Shown piece by piece: positions 1-6,226 of a stretch of DNA of 11,267 bases. Location of the stretch: assembly GCA_947624425.1 (NCBI GenBank), contig CANQKG010000031.1, positions 1-11,267 of the forward strand, written 5' to 3'. Source of the DNA: an uncultured Clostridia bacterium. Lineage in GTDB: Bacteria; Bacillota; Clostridia; Oscillospirales; Ruminococcaceae. Below the pieces are notes generated by a model. That model was not told the origin of the DNA, made no database searches, and worked only from the letters and a program-made list of their open reading frames with translations. Positions within the stretch are counted from its first letter, which is position 1, and the number at the start of each line of letters is the position of its first letter. Both the position numbers and the translations under genes were made by a program.

Positions 1-986
1 GCGGCAAAGCCCAAACGCGCGCCGTAGCCCGCGCCCGCGCTCTGCGCCGCGTCCCGCACCGGCGGCTGTCCGAACCAGAGGGTGAAAAAGCGCTGCGGCA
101 GAAGCAGAAAGACAATACCGCCCGCCAGCGCATGGACAAGCAAAGACGGCAGTTCCGCCGGGAAGGACAGCACGGCGCCGCCGCAAAATGCGGTCAACAG
201 CAAAACCGCAACGCCGGCGAACCGTCCGATCGGGAAAAACAGCCCCGCCGCGGCAAGCGCCGCCGCGATGACCGAATAGGATAAGGCAAGCTCACTGTTC
301 CGCAGGGTCAGCACCGCCGCCGCCGCGATCGCAGCCGCCGCGCCCGCCGCCATCCCCCGCCGATAGGAAAGGGAAAGCACAAACGCCACCCACAGAATCA
401 CCGCCGGCCGGAAGGCCGAAAACTCCACCGCCGAGGCCGCCAGCAGCAAAAGCAGCAGCGCCACCGCCGCGCTCACCTGCTCGGGCAGGGTAAACTGCGG
501 CAGGCTCCGCCCGGAAGAAACGGCGTCCCACGCGATGCGGCAGAAATAAGTAATCCCGGCGCAAATCACCGCCTGAAACAAGTAGATGAGCGCCGCGCCC
601 GGCGTCCGCCAGATCAGAAAAGAAGCCAGCAGCCCGCCGCCCGCCATCCCGACGGCGGAGGACAGCACCGGCAGATACGGCGGCTCACGGCGCGGCTCCA
701 CCGGCCGGGTCATCACCCGCAAAAGCACACAGAGCGCCAGCCCGATCAGATAGGCAAGGTTGTCCCCCACCGTGCCGAACAAAAGGTACCCCGCCAGTCC
801 GCCGAAAAAGGCGGCGTAAAGCAGACTGCCGGTAAACAGGGCGGCAAAGGCGATCCCGAACGGCGCGGCGTTTCCCAATACGCCGGCTCCCGCCAGCAAA
901 ACGCCGATGCAAAACACCGGGAGGCAGAGGGTGAGCCGGGCGCGATCGGCGGCATGTGCGGGCGAAGCGTCAAACAGTTGTTTCAT
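1..986 (-). CDS. spoIIE: Stage II sporulation protein E, N-terminal membrane region (partial)
   Basis: SpoIIE is the membrane-bound PP2C-type phosphatase that dephosphorylates SpoIIAA, releasing sigma-F in the forespore; it also associates with FtsZ at the polar septum. Seen here are 328 codons from ATG at 986-984, open to the left edge. The chain is a run of hydrophobic segments: a first helix with the motif GNAAPFGIAFAALF at about residues 39-52, further helices to about residue 300, and a closing VFLLLPQRF before a soluble linker begins. This matches the multi-helix N-terminal half of SpoIIE, in which an LP/APF motif follows the first helix and LLxPQ ends the last. The FtsZ-interacting and phosphatase domains lie outside the window, so the catalytic residues cannot be checked. 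The start has a purine-rich AAAGGAAG about 10 bases upstream. The gene is divergent from murA. Other multi-helix proteins are possible but less likely. Confidence 0.82.
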   Translation of the reverse strand, partial: MKQLFDASPAHAADRARLTLCLPVFCIGVLLAGAGVLGNAAPFGIAFAALFTGSLLYAAFFGGLAGYLLFGTVGDNLAYLIGLALCVLLRVMTRPVEPRREPPYLPVLSSAVGMAGGGLLASFLIWRTPGAALIYLFQAVICAGITYFCRIAWDAVSSGRSLPQFTLPEQVSAAVALLLLLLAASAVEFSAFRPAVILWVAFVLSLSYRRGMAAGAAAAIAAAAVLTLRNSELALSYSVIAAALAAAGLFFPIGRFAGVAVLLLTAFCGGAVLSFPAELPSLLVHALAGGIVFLLLPQRFFTLWFGQPPVRDAAQSAGAGYGARLGFA

Positions 987-1043
987 CTGGTTTTTTCTTC
1001 CTTTCTTTTTCCCGTCCTGTCGGTACAGGGTTTTCCACATTCC

Positions 1044-1078
1044 ATTGTAGAAAACCTGTTGAAAATTTCCTGTCGGAA
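1044..1078 (-). promoter_or_regulatory. Candidate Spo0A-activated spoIIE promoter
   Basis: On the minus strand, TACAAT (1049 to 1044) resembles a sigma-A -10 box. There is no good -35 at 17 bases. At a 21-base spacing lies CCGACA (1076 to 1071), whose complement TGTCGGAA is one base off the Spo0A box core TGTCGAA. A second near match, TGTTGAA, sits at 1057-1063. The B. subtilis spoIIE promoter is known for its unusually long, roughly 21-base spacer with Spo0A boxes near the -35. Assignment to this class is inference. The predicted start lies about 50 bases before the spoIIE ATG. Confidence 0.4.
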
Positions 1079-1165
1079 GTGGTGAGAAAAGCCGCTGTTT
1101 TTTTGTCGGCTTTCCCACTCCCTACCCGAAATCGGAAGAAAATTGCCGTCTGACCACAAAATTTT

Positions 1166-1194
1166 TTGATTTCCACTTCCCAAACCACTATATT
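1166..1194 (+). promoter_or_regulatory. Sigma-A promoter of murA
   Basis: TTGATT (1166-1171) and TATATT (1189-1194) are separated by 17 bases. Transcription would start near 1201, giving a leader of about 55 bases before the GTG start at 1256. A competing -10, TATACT at 1200-1205, has no good -35. The promoter position argues against the upstream in-frame TTG at 1166 being a translation start. Confidence 0.55.
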
Positions 1195-1239
1195 TATGAT
1201 ATACTGGTGTTTATGTGAACCTTTTGATATTGTCATGAC

Positions 1240-1246
1240 AAAGGAG
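1240..1246 (+). promoter_or_regulatory. Ribosome binding site that fixes the murA GTG start
   Basis: AAAGGAG is followed by 9 bases and then GTG at 1256. This Shine-Dalgarno lies inside the longer open frame that begins at TTG 1166 or ATG 1235, so those upstream starts are unlikely. The in-frame ATG at 1235 has no comparable site before it. Confidence 0.8.
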
Positions 1247-1255
1247 CCGTTTGTT

Positions 1256-2518
1256 GTGGAAAAATATATTGTACGCGGTGGAAAACCTCTGCACGGCACG
1301 GTGCAGATCAGCGGCGCCAAGAATGCCGCAAGCGCAATCATTCCCGCAGTCATTCTGTCGGACGAGCCCTGTGTTCTTGAAAATGTCCCGCAGATCAGCG
1401 ATATGTCCAAGCTATTCCGCATCCTGACCGAGCTGGGCGCGGTGATCGAGCCTTTGGGCGACCGCTCCTACCGGATCGATCCCCGTCCCGTCCATTTCAG
1501 CGTGGTGCCTGCCGAGATCGCCGGGCTGTTCCGCGCTTCCTACTACCTGCTCGGCGTGCTGCTGGGCAGGTTCCACCAGGCAAGGGTCGCCATGCCGGGC
1601 GGATGCAATTTCGGCACCCGTCCCATCGACCAGCACCTCAAGGGCTTTCGGATCCTCGGCGCAGACTGCTTTGCAAACGCCGAGGTGATCGAAGTAAAGG
1701 CAGACGAGCTTTTGGGCGGGCAGGTATCGCTCGACGTGGTATCGGTCGGCGCGACCATCAACATCATGCTGGCGGCGGTCAAGGCAAAGGGCGTGACGGT
1801 GATCGAAAACGCCGCGAGAGAGCCGCACATCGTCGATCTTGCAAACTTCCTCAACACCATGGGCGCCGACATCATGGGCGCCGGCACCAATACCATCAAG
1901 ATCAGGGGCGTATCTTCCCTCCACGGCGCGCAGTATTCGGTGATCCCCGACCAGATTGAAGCGGGCACCTACATGGCTATGGCGGCGGCCACCCGCGGCG
2001 ACGTGATGATTAAAGGCGTGATCCCGAAGCATCTGGAGTCGATCATCCACGCCATGCGCGCGGCGGGTGCTGTGGTGGACGAATTTGACGACGCGGTGCG
2101 GGTCACAACGCCGAACGGACTTCACGCCACCAATGTGACCACCCGTCCCCACCCCGGTTTCCCGACCGATATGCAGCCCCAGATCGTGGCGATGCTCGCC
2201 ACCGCAAACGGCACCAGCATCGTGACCGAGGGCGTTTGGGAAAACCGGTATCAGTATATCGACCAACTGCGGCATACCGGAGTGGAAATTTCGGTAGACG
2301 GGCGCGTTGCCGTCATAGAAGGAAAGGGCGTATTGCAGCCTGCCAAGGTGCGGGCGACCGACCTGCGGGCAGGCGCCGCCATGCTGATCGCCGCGCTTGC
2401 GGCAGACGGCGAAAGCGAGATCCGCAACTGCATCTTTGTGGAGCGGGGATACGAAAATATTGTGGAACGGCTCACGGCGCTGGGCGCTGACATTGAAAAG
2501 GTCTATACGCCGGGCTGA
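1256..2518 (+). CDS. murA: UDP-N-acetylglucosamine 1-carboxyvinyltransferase MurA
   Basis: This cytoplasmic enzyme transfers enolpyruvate from PEP to UDP-GlcNAc, the first committed step of peptidoglycan synthesis. From GTG 1256 the protein has 420 residues, the usual family length. Visible motifs are SGAKNAA with K22 and N23, the PEP-binding catalytic Cys117 in PGGCNFGTRPID, the catalytic Asp305 in FPTDMQPQ, and D369-L370-R371 in TDLRAGAAM. K22, D305 and DLR369-371 fall at the same numbers as in E. coli MurA only if the GTG start is used, which independently supports it. The catalytic Cys, rather than Asp, is the fosfomycin-sensitive type (family knowledge). The gene has its own promoter and RBS. 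Many Bacillota carry two MurA paralogues; which one this is cannot be told. malQ follows after 39 bases with no obvious terminator, so read-through is likely. Confidence 0.95.
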   Translation: MEKYIVRGGKPLHGTVQISGAKNAASAIIPAVILSDEPCVLENVPQISDMSKLFRILTELGAVIEPLGDRSYRIDPRPVHFSVVPAEIAGLFRASYYLLGVLLGRFHQARVAMPGGCNFGTRPIDQHLKGFRILGADCFANAEVIEVKADELLGGQVSLDVVSVGATINIMLAAVKAKGVTVIENAAREPHIVDLANFLNTMGADIMGAGTNTIKIRGVSSLHGAQYSVIPDQIEAGTYMAMAAATRGDVMIKGVIPKHLESIIHAMRAAGAVVDEFDDAVRVTTPNGLHATNVTTRPHPGFPTDMQPQIVAMLATANGTSIVTEGVWENRYQYIDQLRHTGVEISVDGRVAVIEGKGVLQPAKVRATDLRAGAAMLIAALAADGESEIRNCIFVERGYENIVERLTALGADIEKVYTPG

Positions 2519-2557
2519 TCCGGCATTCCGATATTACACACAAGCAGGAGGAAATTC

Positions 2558-4042
2558 ATGAAACGGGCAGGCGGCATTTTACTCCATATCACCTCGCTTC
2601 CCTCTCCCTACGGCGTAGGCACGATGGGCGAGGCGGCATACCGGTTTATCGACTTTCTGCGGAAAGCGGGACAGCAGTACTGGCAGATCCTCCCGACAGG
2701 ACCTACCGGCTACGGCGATTCACCCTATCAGTCCTACTCCACCTTTGCGGGAAATCCCTACTTCCTCGATCTCGATCTGTTAAAGGAAGCGGGCGTTCTG
2801 ACCGCCGCCGAGGTGCAGGAGCAGGAGCACCGGTACCATCACCCGGAGCAGGTCGATTTTCACTGGCTCTATGAAACGCGCTTTGCGCTGTTTCGCAAGG
2901 GCTACGACCGCTGCAAGCGGGACTATCGGGAACGGCTGACCGCCTTTGCCGCCGATCAGGGCTGGGTAAAGGATTACGGGCTTTACATGGCGCTCAAACA
3001 AAAATTCGGCGGCGGCTCCTGGCAGGACTGGCCGAACGAGCTGCGCACCCGCAAAAAGAGCGCGCTGCAGGCGGCGGAGCAGGAGCTTGCCGACGAGATC
3101 GGCTACTGGGTCTTTTTGCAGTATCTGTTTGAGGAGCAATGGCAAACACTGCGCCGGTACGCAAACGAAAGCGGCGTGCGGCTGATCGGAGATATTCCGA
3201 TCTATGTGGCGGCGGACTCCGCCGACGTCTGGGCAAACCAGAAGGTATTCCAACTGGATCGGGAGGGACGGCCGAAAAAGATAGCGGGCTGTCCGCCCGA
3301 CGGCTTTTCCCCCACCGGACAGCTTTGGGGCAACCCGGTGTACGACTGGGCTTATCTCGAAAAACAGGATTACCGCTGGTGGCTCGACCGGCTGGCAGTC
3401 TGCGGCAGCCGGTATGATGTGGTGCGGATTGACCATTTTAGAGGCTTTGCCTCCTACTACGCCGTTCCCTACGGCGAAGAAACCGCCGAGAACGGCGAAT
3501 GGCTGGAGGGTCCCGGCATGAAGCTGTTTTCGAAGGTCAAGGAAACGCTTCCCCAAATGGACATCATCGCGGAGGACCTTGGCTTTTTGACGCCGGAGGT
3601 CTATCAGCTGCTGGAGGACAGCGGCTATCCCGGCATGAAGATACTGGAGTTTGCGTTTGACTCCAGCGAGCAGAGCGATTACCTCCCCCACAACTACCCC
3701 CGCAAGGCGGTGGTCTATCCCGGCACTCATGACAACGACACGGCGGCAGGCTGGTGCGAAACGGCGAACTATCACGACAAGCAGTTTGCCTGCGAATACT
3801 TCGGCTGTGCGCCGAAGGATCTGCCGTGGGGCTTTGTCCGCGCTGCGCTTTTGTCGGTGGCGGATCTGGCGATCGTCCAGATGCAGGATTATCTGGGACT
3901 GCCCTCCTCCGCCCGTATGAACACGCCCGCCACCTTCGGGAACAACTGGGTTTGGCGGATGCGGGAAGGCGCGCTGACCAGCGAGCTGATCGACAAGATC
4001 GCCCGGCTCACCTGGATGACCGGCCGCTGGCCTTCCGAATGA
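2558..4042 (+). CDS. malQ: 4-alpha-glucanotransferase (amylomaltase, GH77)
   Basis: This cytoplasmic enzyme moves alpha-1,4-glucan segments between maltodextrins or to glucose, in maltose, starch or glycogen use. It has 494 residues, the usual length for short bacterial MalQ. The N-terminus carries the hallmark RAGGILLHITSLPS, then YWQILPTGPTGYGDSPYQS. Catalytic residues are visible: nucleophile Asp292 in RIDHFRGF, acid/base Glu339 in IIAEDLGF, and Asp392 in GTHDND. The late RMNTPAT motif precedes a conserved NNWVWRM. AGGAGG at 2546-2551 lies 6 bases before the ATG. The gene is 39 bases after murA and ends in a strong terminator. There are no glycogen or maltose genes next to it here, so its pathway partner is not shown. 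A 492-codon minus-strand open frame across it is only a coding shadow. Confidence 0.96.
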   Translation: MKRAGGILLHITSLPSPYGVGTMGEAAYRFIDFLRKAGQQYWQILPTGPTGYGDSPYQSYSTFAGNPYFLDLDLLKEAGVLTAAEVQEQEHRYHHPEQVDFHWLYETRFALFRKGYDRCKRDYRERLTAFAADQGWVKDYGLYMALKQKFGGGSWQDWPNELRTRKKSALQAAEQELADEIGYWVFLQYLFEEQWQTLRRYANESGVRLIGDIPIYVAADSADVWANQKVFQLDREGRPKKIAGCPPDGFSPTGQLWGNPVYDWAYLEKQDYRWWLDRLAVCGSRYDVVRIDHFRGFASYYAVPYGEETAENGEWLEGPGMKLFSKVKETLPQMDIIAEDLGFLTPEVYQLLEDSGYPGMKILEFAFDSSEQSDYLPHNYPRKAVVYPGTHDNDTAAGWCETANYHDKQFACEYFGCAPKDLPWGFVRAALLSVADLAIVQMQDYLGLPSSARMNTPATFGNNWVWRMREGALTSELIDKIARLTWMTGRWPSE

Positions 4043-4049
4043 CCCTTTT

Positions 4050-4079
4050 GCCCTGCTTTTGGAGCAGGGCAATTTTTTT
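4050..4079 (+). terminator. Rho-independent terminator of malQ
   Basis: An 8-base stem GCCCTGCT (4050-4057) pairs with AGCAGGGC (4063-4070) around a 5-base loop and is followed by AA and seven T. It begins 7 bases after the malQ stop and closes the murA-malQ unit. Confidence 0.92.
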
Positions 4080-4100
4080 GCAGGGAGTATAGCTTGCCAC

Positions 4101-4129
4101 TTGCAAAAAAATTCCAACCGTGCTATACT
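4101..4129 (+). promoter_or_regulatory. Sigma-A promoter of the aminotransferase unit
   Basis: TTGCAA (4101-4106) and TATACT (4124-4129) are separated by 17 bases. The predicted start near 4136 leaves a leader of about 30 bases, too short for a T-box or leader-peptide attenuator, so the classic amino-acid control devices are absent. Confidence 0.7.
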
Positions 4130-4166
4130 AAAAGGTACCAATAAACTAGTAAAGGAGCGAATTGCG

Positions 4167-5243
4167 ATGGCTTCTATGGAAATCACCGTACAAAAAACGA
4201 CGCAGCCGAAGGCAAAACCGCAGGACGAAAGCAAGCTGCAATTCGGCGTGGACTTCACCGACCATATGTTCCTGATGGAATATGAGGTGGGAAAGGGCTG
4301 GTTTGATCCCAGGATCGTTCCCTATGGCCCCATTTCCATGAGCCCTGCCTGCACCTGTCTCCATTACGGGCAGGAGACCTTCGAGGGGATGAAGGCATAT
4401 CGCGATCCCGACGGTCGGATCATGCTGTTCCGTCCGGAGGAAAACTTCCGCCGGCTCAATCAGTCGAATCAGCGGCTTTGTATCCCCGAGATCGACGAGG
4501 CGTTCGCGCTGGAGGCGCTCACCAAGCTGGTCGAGCTGGACCGTGACTGGGTCCCCTCTCTCCCCGGCACCTCGCTGTATATCCGTCCGTTTTGCATCGG
4601 TACCGAGCCGTCGCTCGGCGCACACACCTCGACCCACTATCTCTTTGCCATCATCATGTGTCCGGTCGGCGCGTACTATCCGGGCGGGCTGGAGCCGGTT
4701 AAAATTTATGTGGAAACGCAGTATGTCCGTGCCGTCCGCGGCGGCACCGGCTTTGCCAAGACGGGCGGCAACTACGCCGCTTCCCTCCGCGCACAGGACG
4801 ACGCCGCCGAGGAAGGGTACTCTCAGGTACTCTGGCTGGACGGCGTGGAACGGAAGTACATTGAAGAAGTGGGCGCGATGAATGTCTTTTTCGTGATCGG
4901 GGACGAGATCGTCACGCCGCAGCTGCGGGGCAGCATTCTGCCCGGCATCACCCGCAAATCCTCGATCGAGCTGCTCAAAAGCTGGGGCTATCAGGTGTCC
5001 GAGCGGCTCCTTTCGGTGGACGAGGTCATCGAGTCCCACGCCTCCGGCAAGCTGACCGAAATGTTCGGCACCGGCACGGCGGCGGTCATCTCTCCGGTCG
5101 GCGAGCTGAAATACGGCGACCATGTTATGACCATCGGCGGCGGCAAGATCGGGCCGATCTCGCAGCGGCTGTACGACACCATGACCGGAATCCAGACCGG
5201 CAGGCTGCCCGATCCGTTCGGCTGGACCCGTCACATCGACTGA
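4167..5243 (+). CDS. ilvE: Branched-chain amino acid aminotransferase
   Basis: This cytoplasmic class IV (fold-type IV) PLP enzyme interconverts Leu, Ile or Val with their 2-oxo acids using glutamate/2-oxoglutarate. It has 358 residues, like the longer BCAT subfamily that includes mammalian and many Gram-positive enzymes. Motifs include LHYGQETFEGMKAYR, the RLNQS segment, and the PLP-binding Lys198 in GFAKTGGNYAAS; later come LPGITR and EMFGTGTAAVISPV, which hold the cofactor phosphate. AAAGGAG at 4151-4157 lies 9 bases before the ATG at 4167, which rules out the longer frame opening at 4059 across the malQ terminator. It has its own promoter and runs into the next gene after 16 bases, so the two are probably co-transcribed. 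No ilv or leu genes are adjacent, so biosynthetic or catabolic use cannot be decided. Confidence 0.95.
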   Translation: MASMEITVQKTTQPKAKPQDESKLQFGVDFTDHMFLMEYEVGKGWFDPRIVPYGPISMSPACTCLHYGQETFEGMKAYRDPDGRIMLFRPEENFRRLNQSNQRLCIPEIDEAFALEALTKLVELDRDWVPSLPGTSLYIRPFCIGTEPSLGAHTSTHYLFAIIMCPVGAYYPGGLEPVKIYVETQYVRAVRGGTGFAKTGGNYAASLRAQDDAAEEGYSQVLWLDGVERKYIEEVGAMNVFFVIGDEIVTPQLRGSILPGITRKSSIELLKSWGYQVSERLLSVDEVIESHASGKLTEMFGTGTAAVISPVGELKYGDHVMTIGGGKIGPISQRLYDTMTGIQTGRLPDPFGWTRHID

Positions 5244-5246
5244 TAA

Positions 5247-5252
5247 AGGAGG
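5247..5252 (+). promoter_or_regulatory. Ribosome binding site pointing to a TTG start
   Basis: AGGAGG ends 1 base before a GTG (5254) but 7 bases before an in-frame TTG (5260). Only the TTG has a workable spacing, so the protein most likely begins there as MDSFTEQ. Confidence 0.7.
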
Positions 5253-5259
5253 GGTGAGC

Positions 5260-5781
5260 TTGGACAGCTTTACCGAGCAGCTGGTCAAAAAAACACCGAC
5301 CACTGCGGATCATCTGAAGCAGGCAGGCTCGATCGCGCTGGGCGTGCTGATCTTTCTGGTGATGATCCGGCTGGGCTTTGTGTTTCGGCTGTTTACCGTC
5401 ATCTTTGTGGCGATCGGGCTGGGAGCGGTCTGGCTGGGCTGGTACCTGTCGCGTGAGGTGAACGTTGAGTACGAATACATCTTCGTCAACGGCGACCTCG
5501 ACATCGACAAGATCGTGGCACAGCGGCGGAGAAAGCGGCTGATCTCCATCAAGGCAAACCAGATCGAGCAGCTGCATCCCTACGACCCGCAGAAGGACAA
5601 CGCGATCAGCGCCGAGGTGCGGGTGGTGGCAGCCGCCTCGCTGAAAGAGGAAGGCGCCTATACCGCCGTGTTCACCCACAAAAAATACGGGCGGTGCGTG
5701 CTGTTCTTCACACCGGAGGAAAAACTGCTGACCATGATGCAGCCCTTCCTGCCGAGAGAGCTGCGCAACAACCAAATATAG
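5260..5781 (+). CDS. Small membrane protein, DUF6106-like, unknown function
   Basis: A 173-residue protein from TTG 5260 (175 from GTG 5254). A short polar N-terminus is followed by two close membrane helices at about residues 22-62 (GVLIFLVMI and VIFVAIGLGAVWLGWYL regions), then a charged cytoplasmic-looking domain with NVEYEYIFVNGDLDIDKIVAQ, RRRKRLISIK and a late FTPEEKLLTMM. The EYEYxxxNGDLDIDKI signature and overall plan match my memory of the DUF6106 family of Clostridia; the family name was not checked by a search. It starts 16 bases after ilvE with a strong RBS, so it is the second gene of that transcript. The reason for this pairing is unknown. Its GC-rich codon use is like the core genes on its left, so it is treated as core rather than part of the island to its right. 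Confidence 0.85.
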   Translation: MDSFTEQLVKKTPTTADHLKQAGSIALGVLIFLVMIRLGFVFRLFTVIFVAIGLGAVWLGWYLSREVNVEYEYIFVNGDLDIDKIVAQRRRKRLISIKANQIEQLHPYDPQKDNAISAEVRVVAAASLKEEGAYTAVFTHKKYGRCVLFFTPEEKLLTMMQPFLPRELRNNQI

Positions 5782-5787
5782 AAAACA

Positions 5788-5815
5788 GGGGGGCATCCGT
5801 AAAGCGGTACCCCCC
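5788..5815 (+). repeat. G6/C9 hairpin after the DUF6106-like gene
   Basis: GGGGGG (5788-5793) can pair with part of a run of nine C (5810-5818), with a small inner CCG/CGG stem. It lies 6 bases after the stop codon. There is no clean T-run behind it (GCTTATTTT follows), so it is at best a weak terminator. A nine-base homopolymer is also a common place for sequencing length errors. Confidence 0.45.
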
Positions 5816-5832
5816 CCCGCTTATTTTAGAAA

Positions 5833-5854
5833 GGGGAAACGCCAAAGCGCTTCC
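5833..5854 (+). repeat. 22-base repeat, left copy
   Basis: GGGGAAACGC, then C, then AAAGCGCTTCC. It is identical to 6100-6121 except for the eleventh base (C here, A there). The unit is itself an imperfect palindrome, so the pair can be read as direct or inverted terminal repeats of the structured region. Confidence 0.75.
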
Positions 5855-6099
5855 ACTGAGCGTGTCGATCAAGTCGACACGCTTCGAGGGACAAACGCAA
5901 TCACTGCGGCTCGTTTTACTCGCCTTGCTCTGCGTTTTTCCCCCGATACCCCCTTTTCGTCAAAAACCGGTTTGGCTTAGCGCCAATTCTGACGCCGCCT
6001 GCACCGGTTTTCTCTAGGGGTGTCACTGCGGCGGCACATGTCCGCCTTCGTGACGGATTAAAAATATTTCCGTTACGAATTGCTTTTTCGATAGGCTGA

Positions 6100-6129
6100 G
6101 GGGAAACGCAAAAGCGCTTCCCCCTTTTT
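6100..6129 (+). terminator. Terminator-like hairpin formed by the right repeat copy
   Basis: GGGGAAaCGC (6100-6109) pairs with GCGcTTCCCC (6114-6123) around an AAAA loop, with one A-C mismatch, then C and five T. It includes the right copy of the 22-base repeat (6100-6121). It would stop transcription from the DUF6106-like operon, or from an RNA encoded just upstream, before the araC-type gene. Confidence 0.6.
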
Positions 6130-6151
6130 GATACATATCGTGCATCAGAAA
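6125..6151. promoter_or_regulatory. Dyad upstream of the AraC-type gene
   Basis: TTTTTGATACA (6125-6135) and TGCATCAGAAA (6141-6151) are inverted repeats matching at 9 of 11 positions around TATCG. It lies about 75 bases before the regulator start and overlaps the TTGATA that could serve as a -35. No convincing -10 was found at the right spacing. It may be an operator, possibly autoregulatory; this is inference. Confidence 0.3.
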
Positions 6152-6226
6152 TGTGCGAAGCATACCCCATCTCTCAACCCCGCTTTCTCAGACAAGCAAA
6201 AAAGCGAGCCGGAAGGAGGCTGAAAG

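Larger units (their letters stand above)
5829..6130 (+). other. Structured intergenic region (possible ncRNA or repeat element)
   Basis: This gene-free stretch holds a chain of hairpins. AGCGTGTCGA (5859-5868) pairs with TCGACACGCT (5874-5883). AAACGCA (5893-5899) pairs with TGCGTTT (5931-5937). AAAACCGGT (5963-5971) pairs with ACCGGTTTT (6003-6011), enclosing an inner TTGGC/GCCAA stem at 5972-5986. GTCAC (6022-6026) pairs with GTGAC (6050-6054), enclosing GGCGG/CCGCC. It is bracketed by two copies of a 22-base repeat, the second of which forms a terminator-like hairpin. Short open frames across it have no RBS and no recognisable protein. It could be a noncoding RNA, a long structured 3' UTR of the upstream operon, or a dispersed miniature repeat element. 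The sequence alone does not choose between these. Confidence 0.5.

Noticed and set aside
1029..1039. DnaA-box-like TTTTCCACA upstream of murA
   Set aside because: A single near match with no cluster of boxes, no AT-rich unwinding region and no dnaA or dnaN nearby; not evidence of an origin.
1412..2275. 287-codon open frame on the minus strand across murA
   Set aside because: Shadow of a fully conserved MurA frame; His/Asp/Arg-rich composition is typical of antisense translation.
4080..4166. T-box or leader-peptide control before ilvE
   Set aside because: The leader after the predicted start is only about 30 bases and holds neither a T-box sequence nor an attenuator hairpin.
2780..4258. 492-codon open frame on the minus strand across malQ
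   Set aside because: It mirrors malQ, which has all GH77 catalytic motifs; the antisense product shows no domain and it crosses the malQ terminator and the next promoter. It is a coding shadow in GC-rich DNA.
4146..5303. 385-codon open frame on the minus strand across ilvE
   Set aside because: It is opposite a complete aminotransferase with catalytic Lys198; no RBS and no recognisable protein.
5694..6170. Short open frames on both strands across the structured intergenic region
   Set aside because: No ribosome binding site, low-complexity and hairpin-derived composition, and overlap with the end of the DUF6106-like gene and with the terminator.
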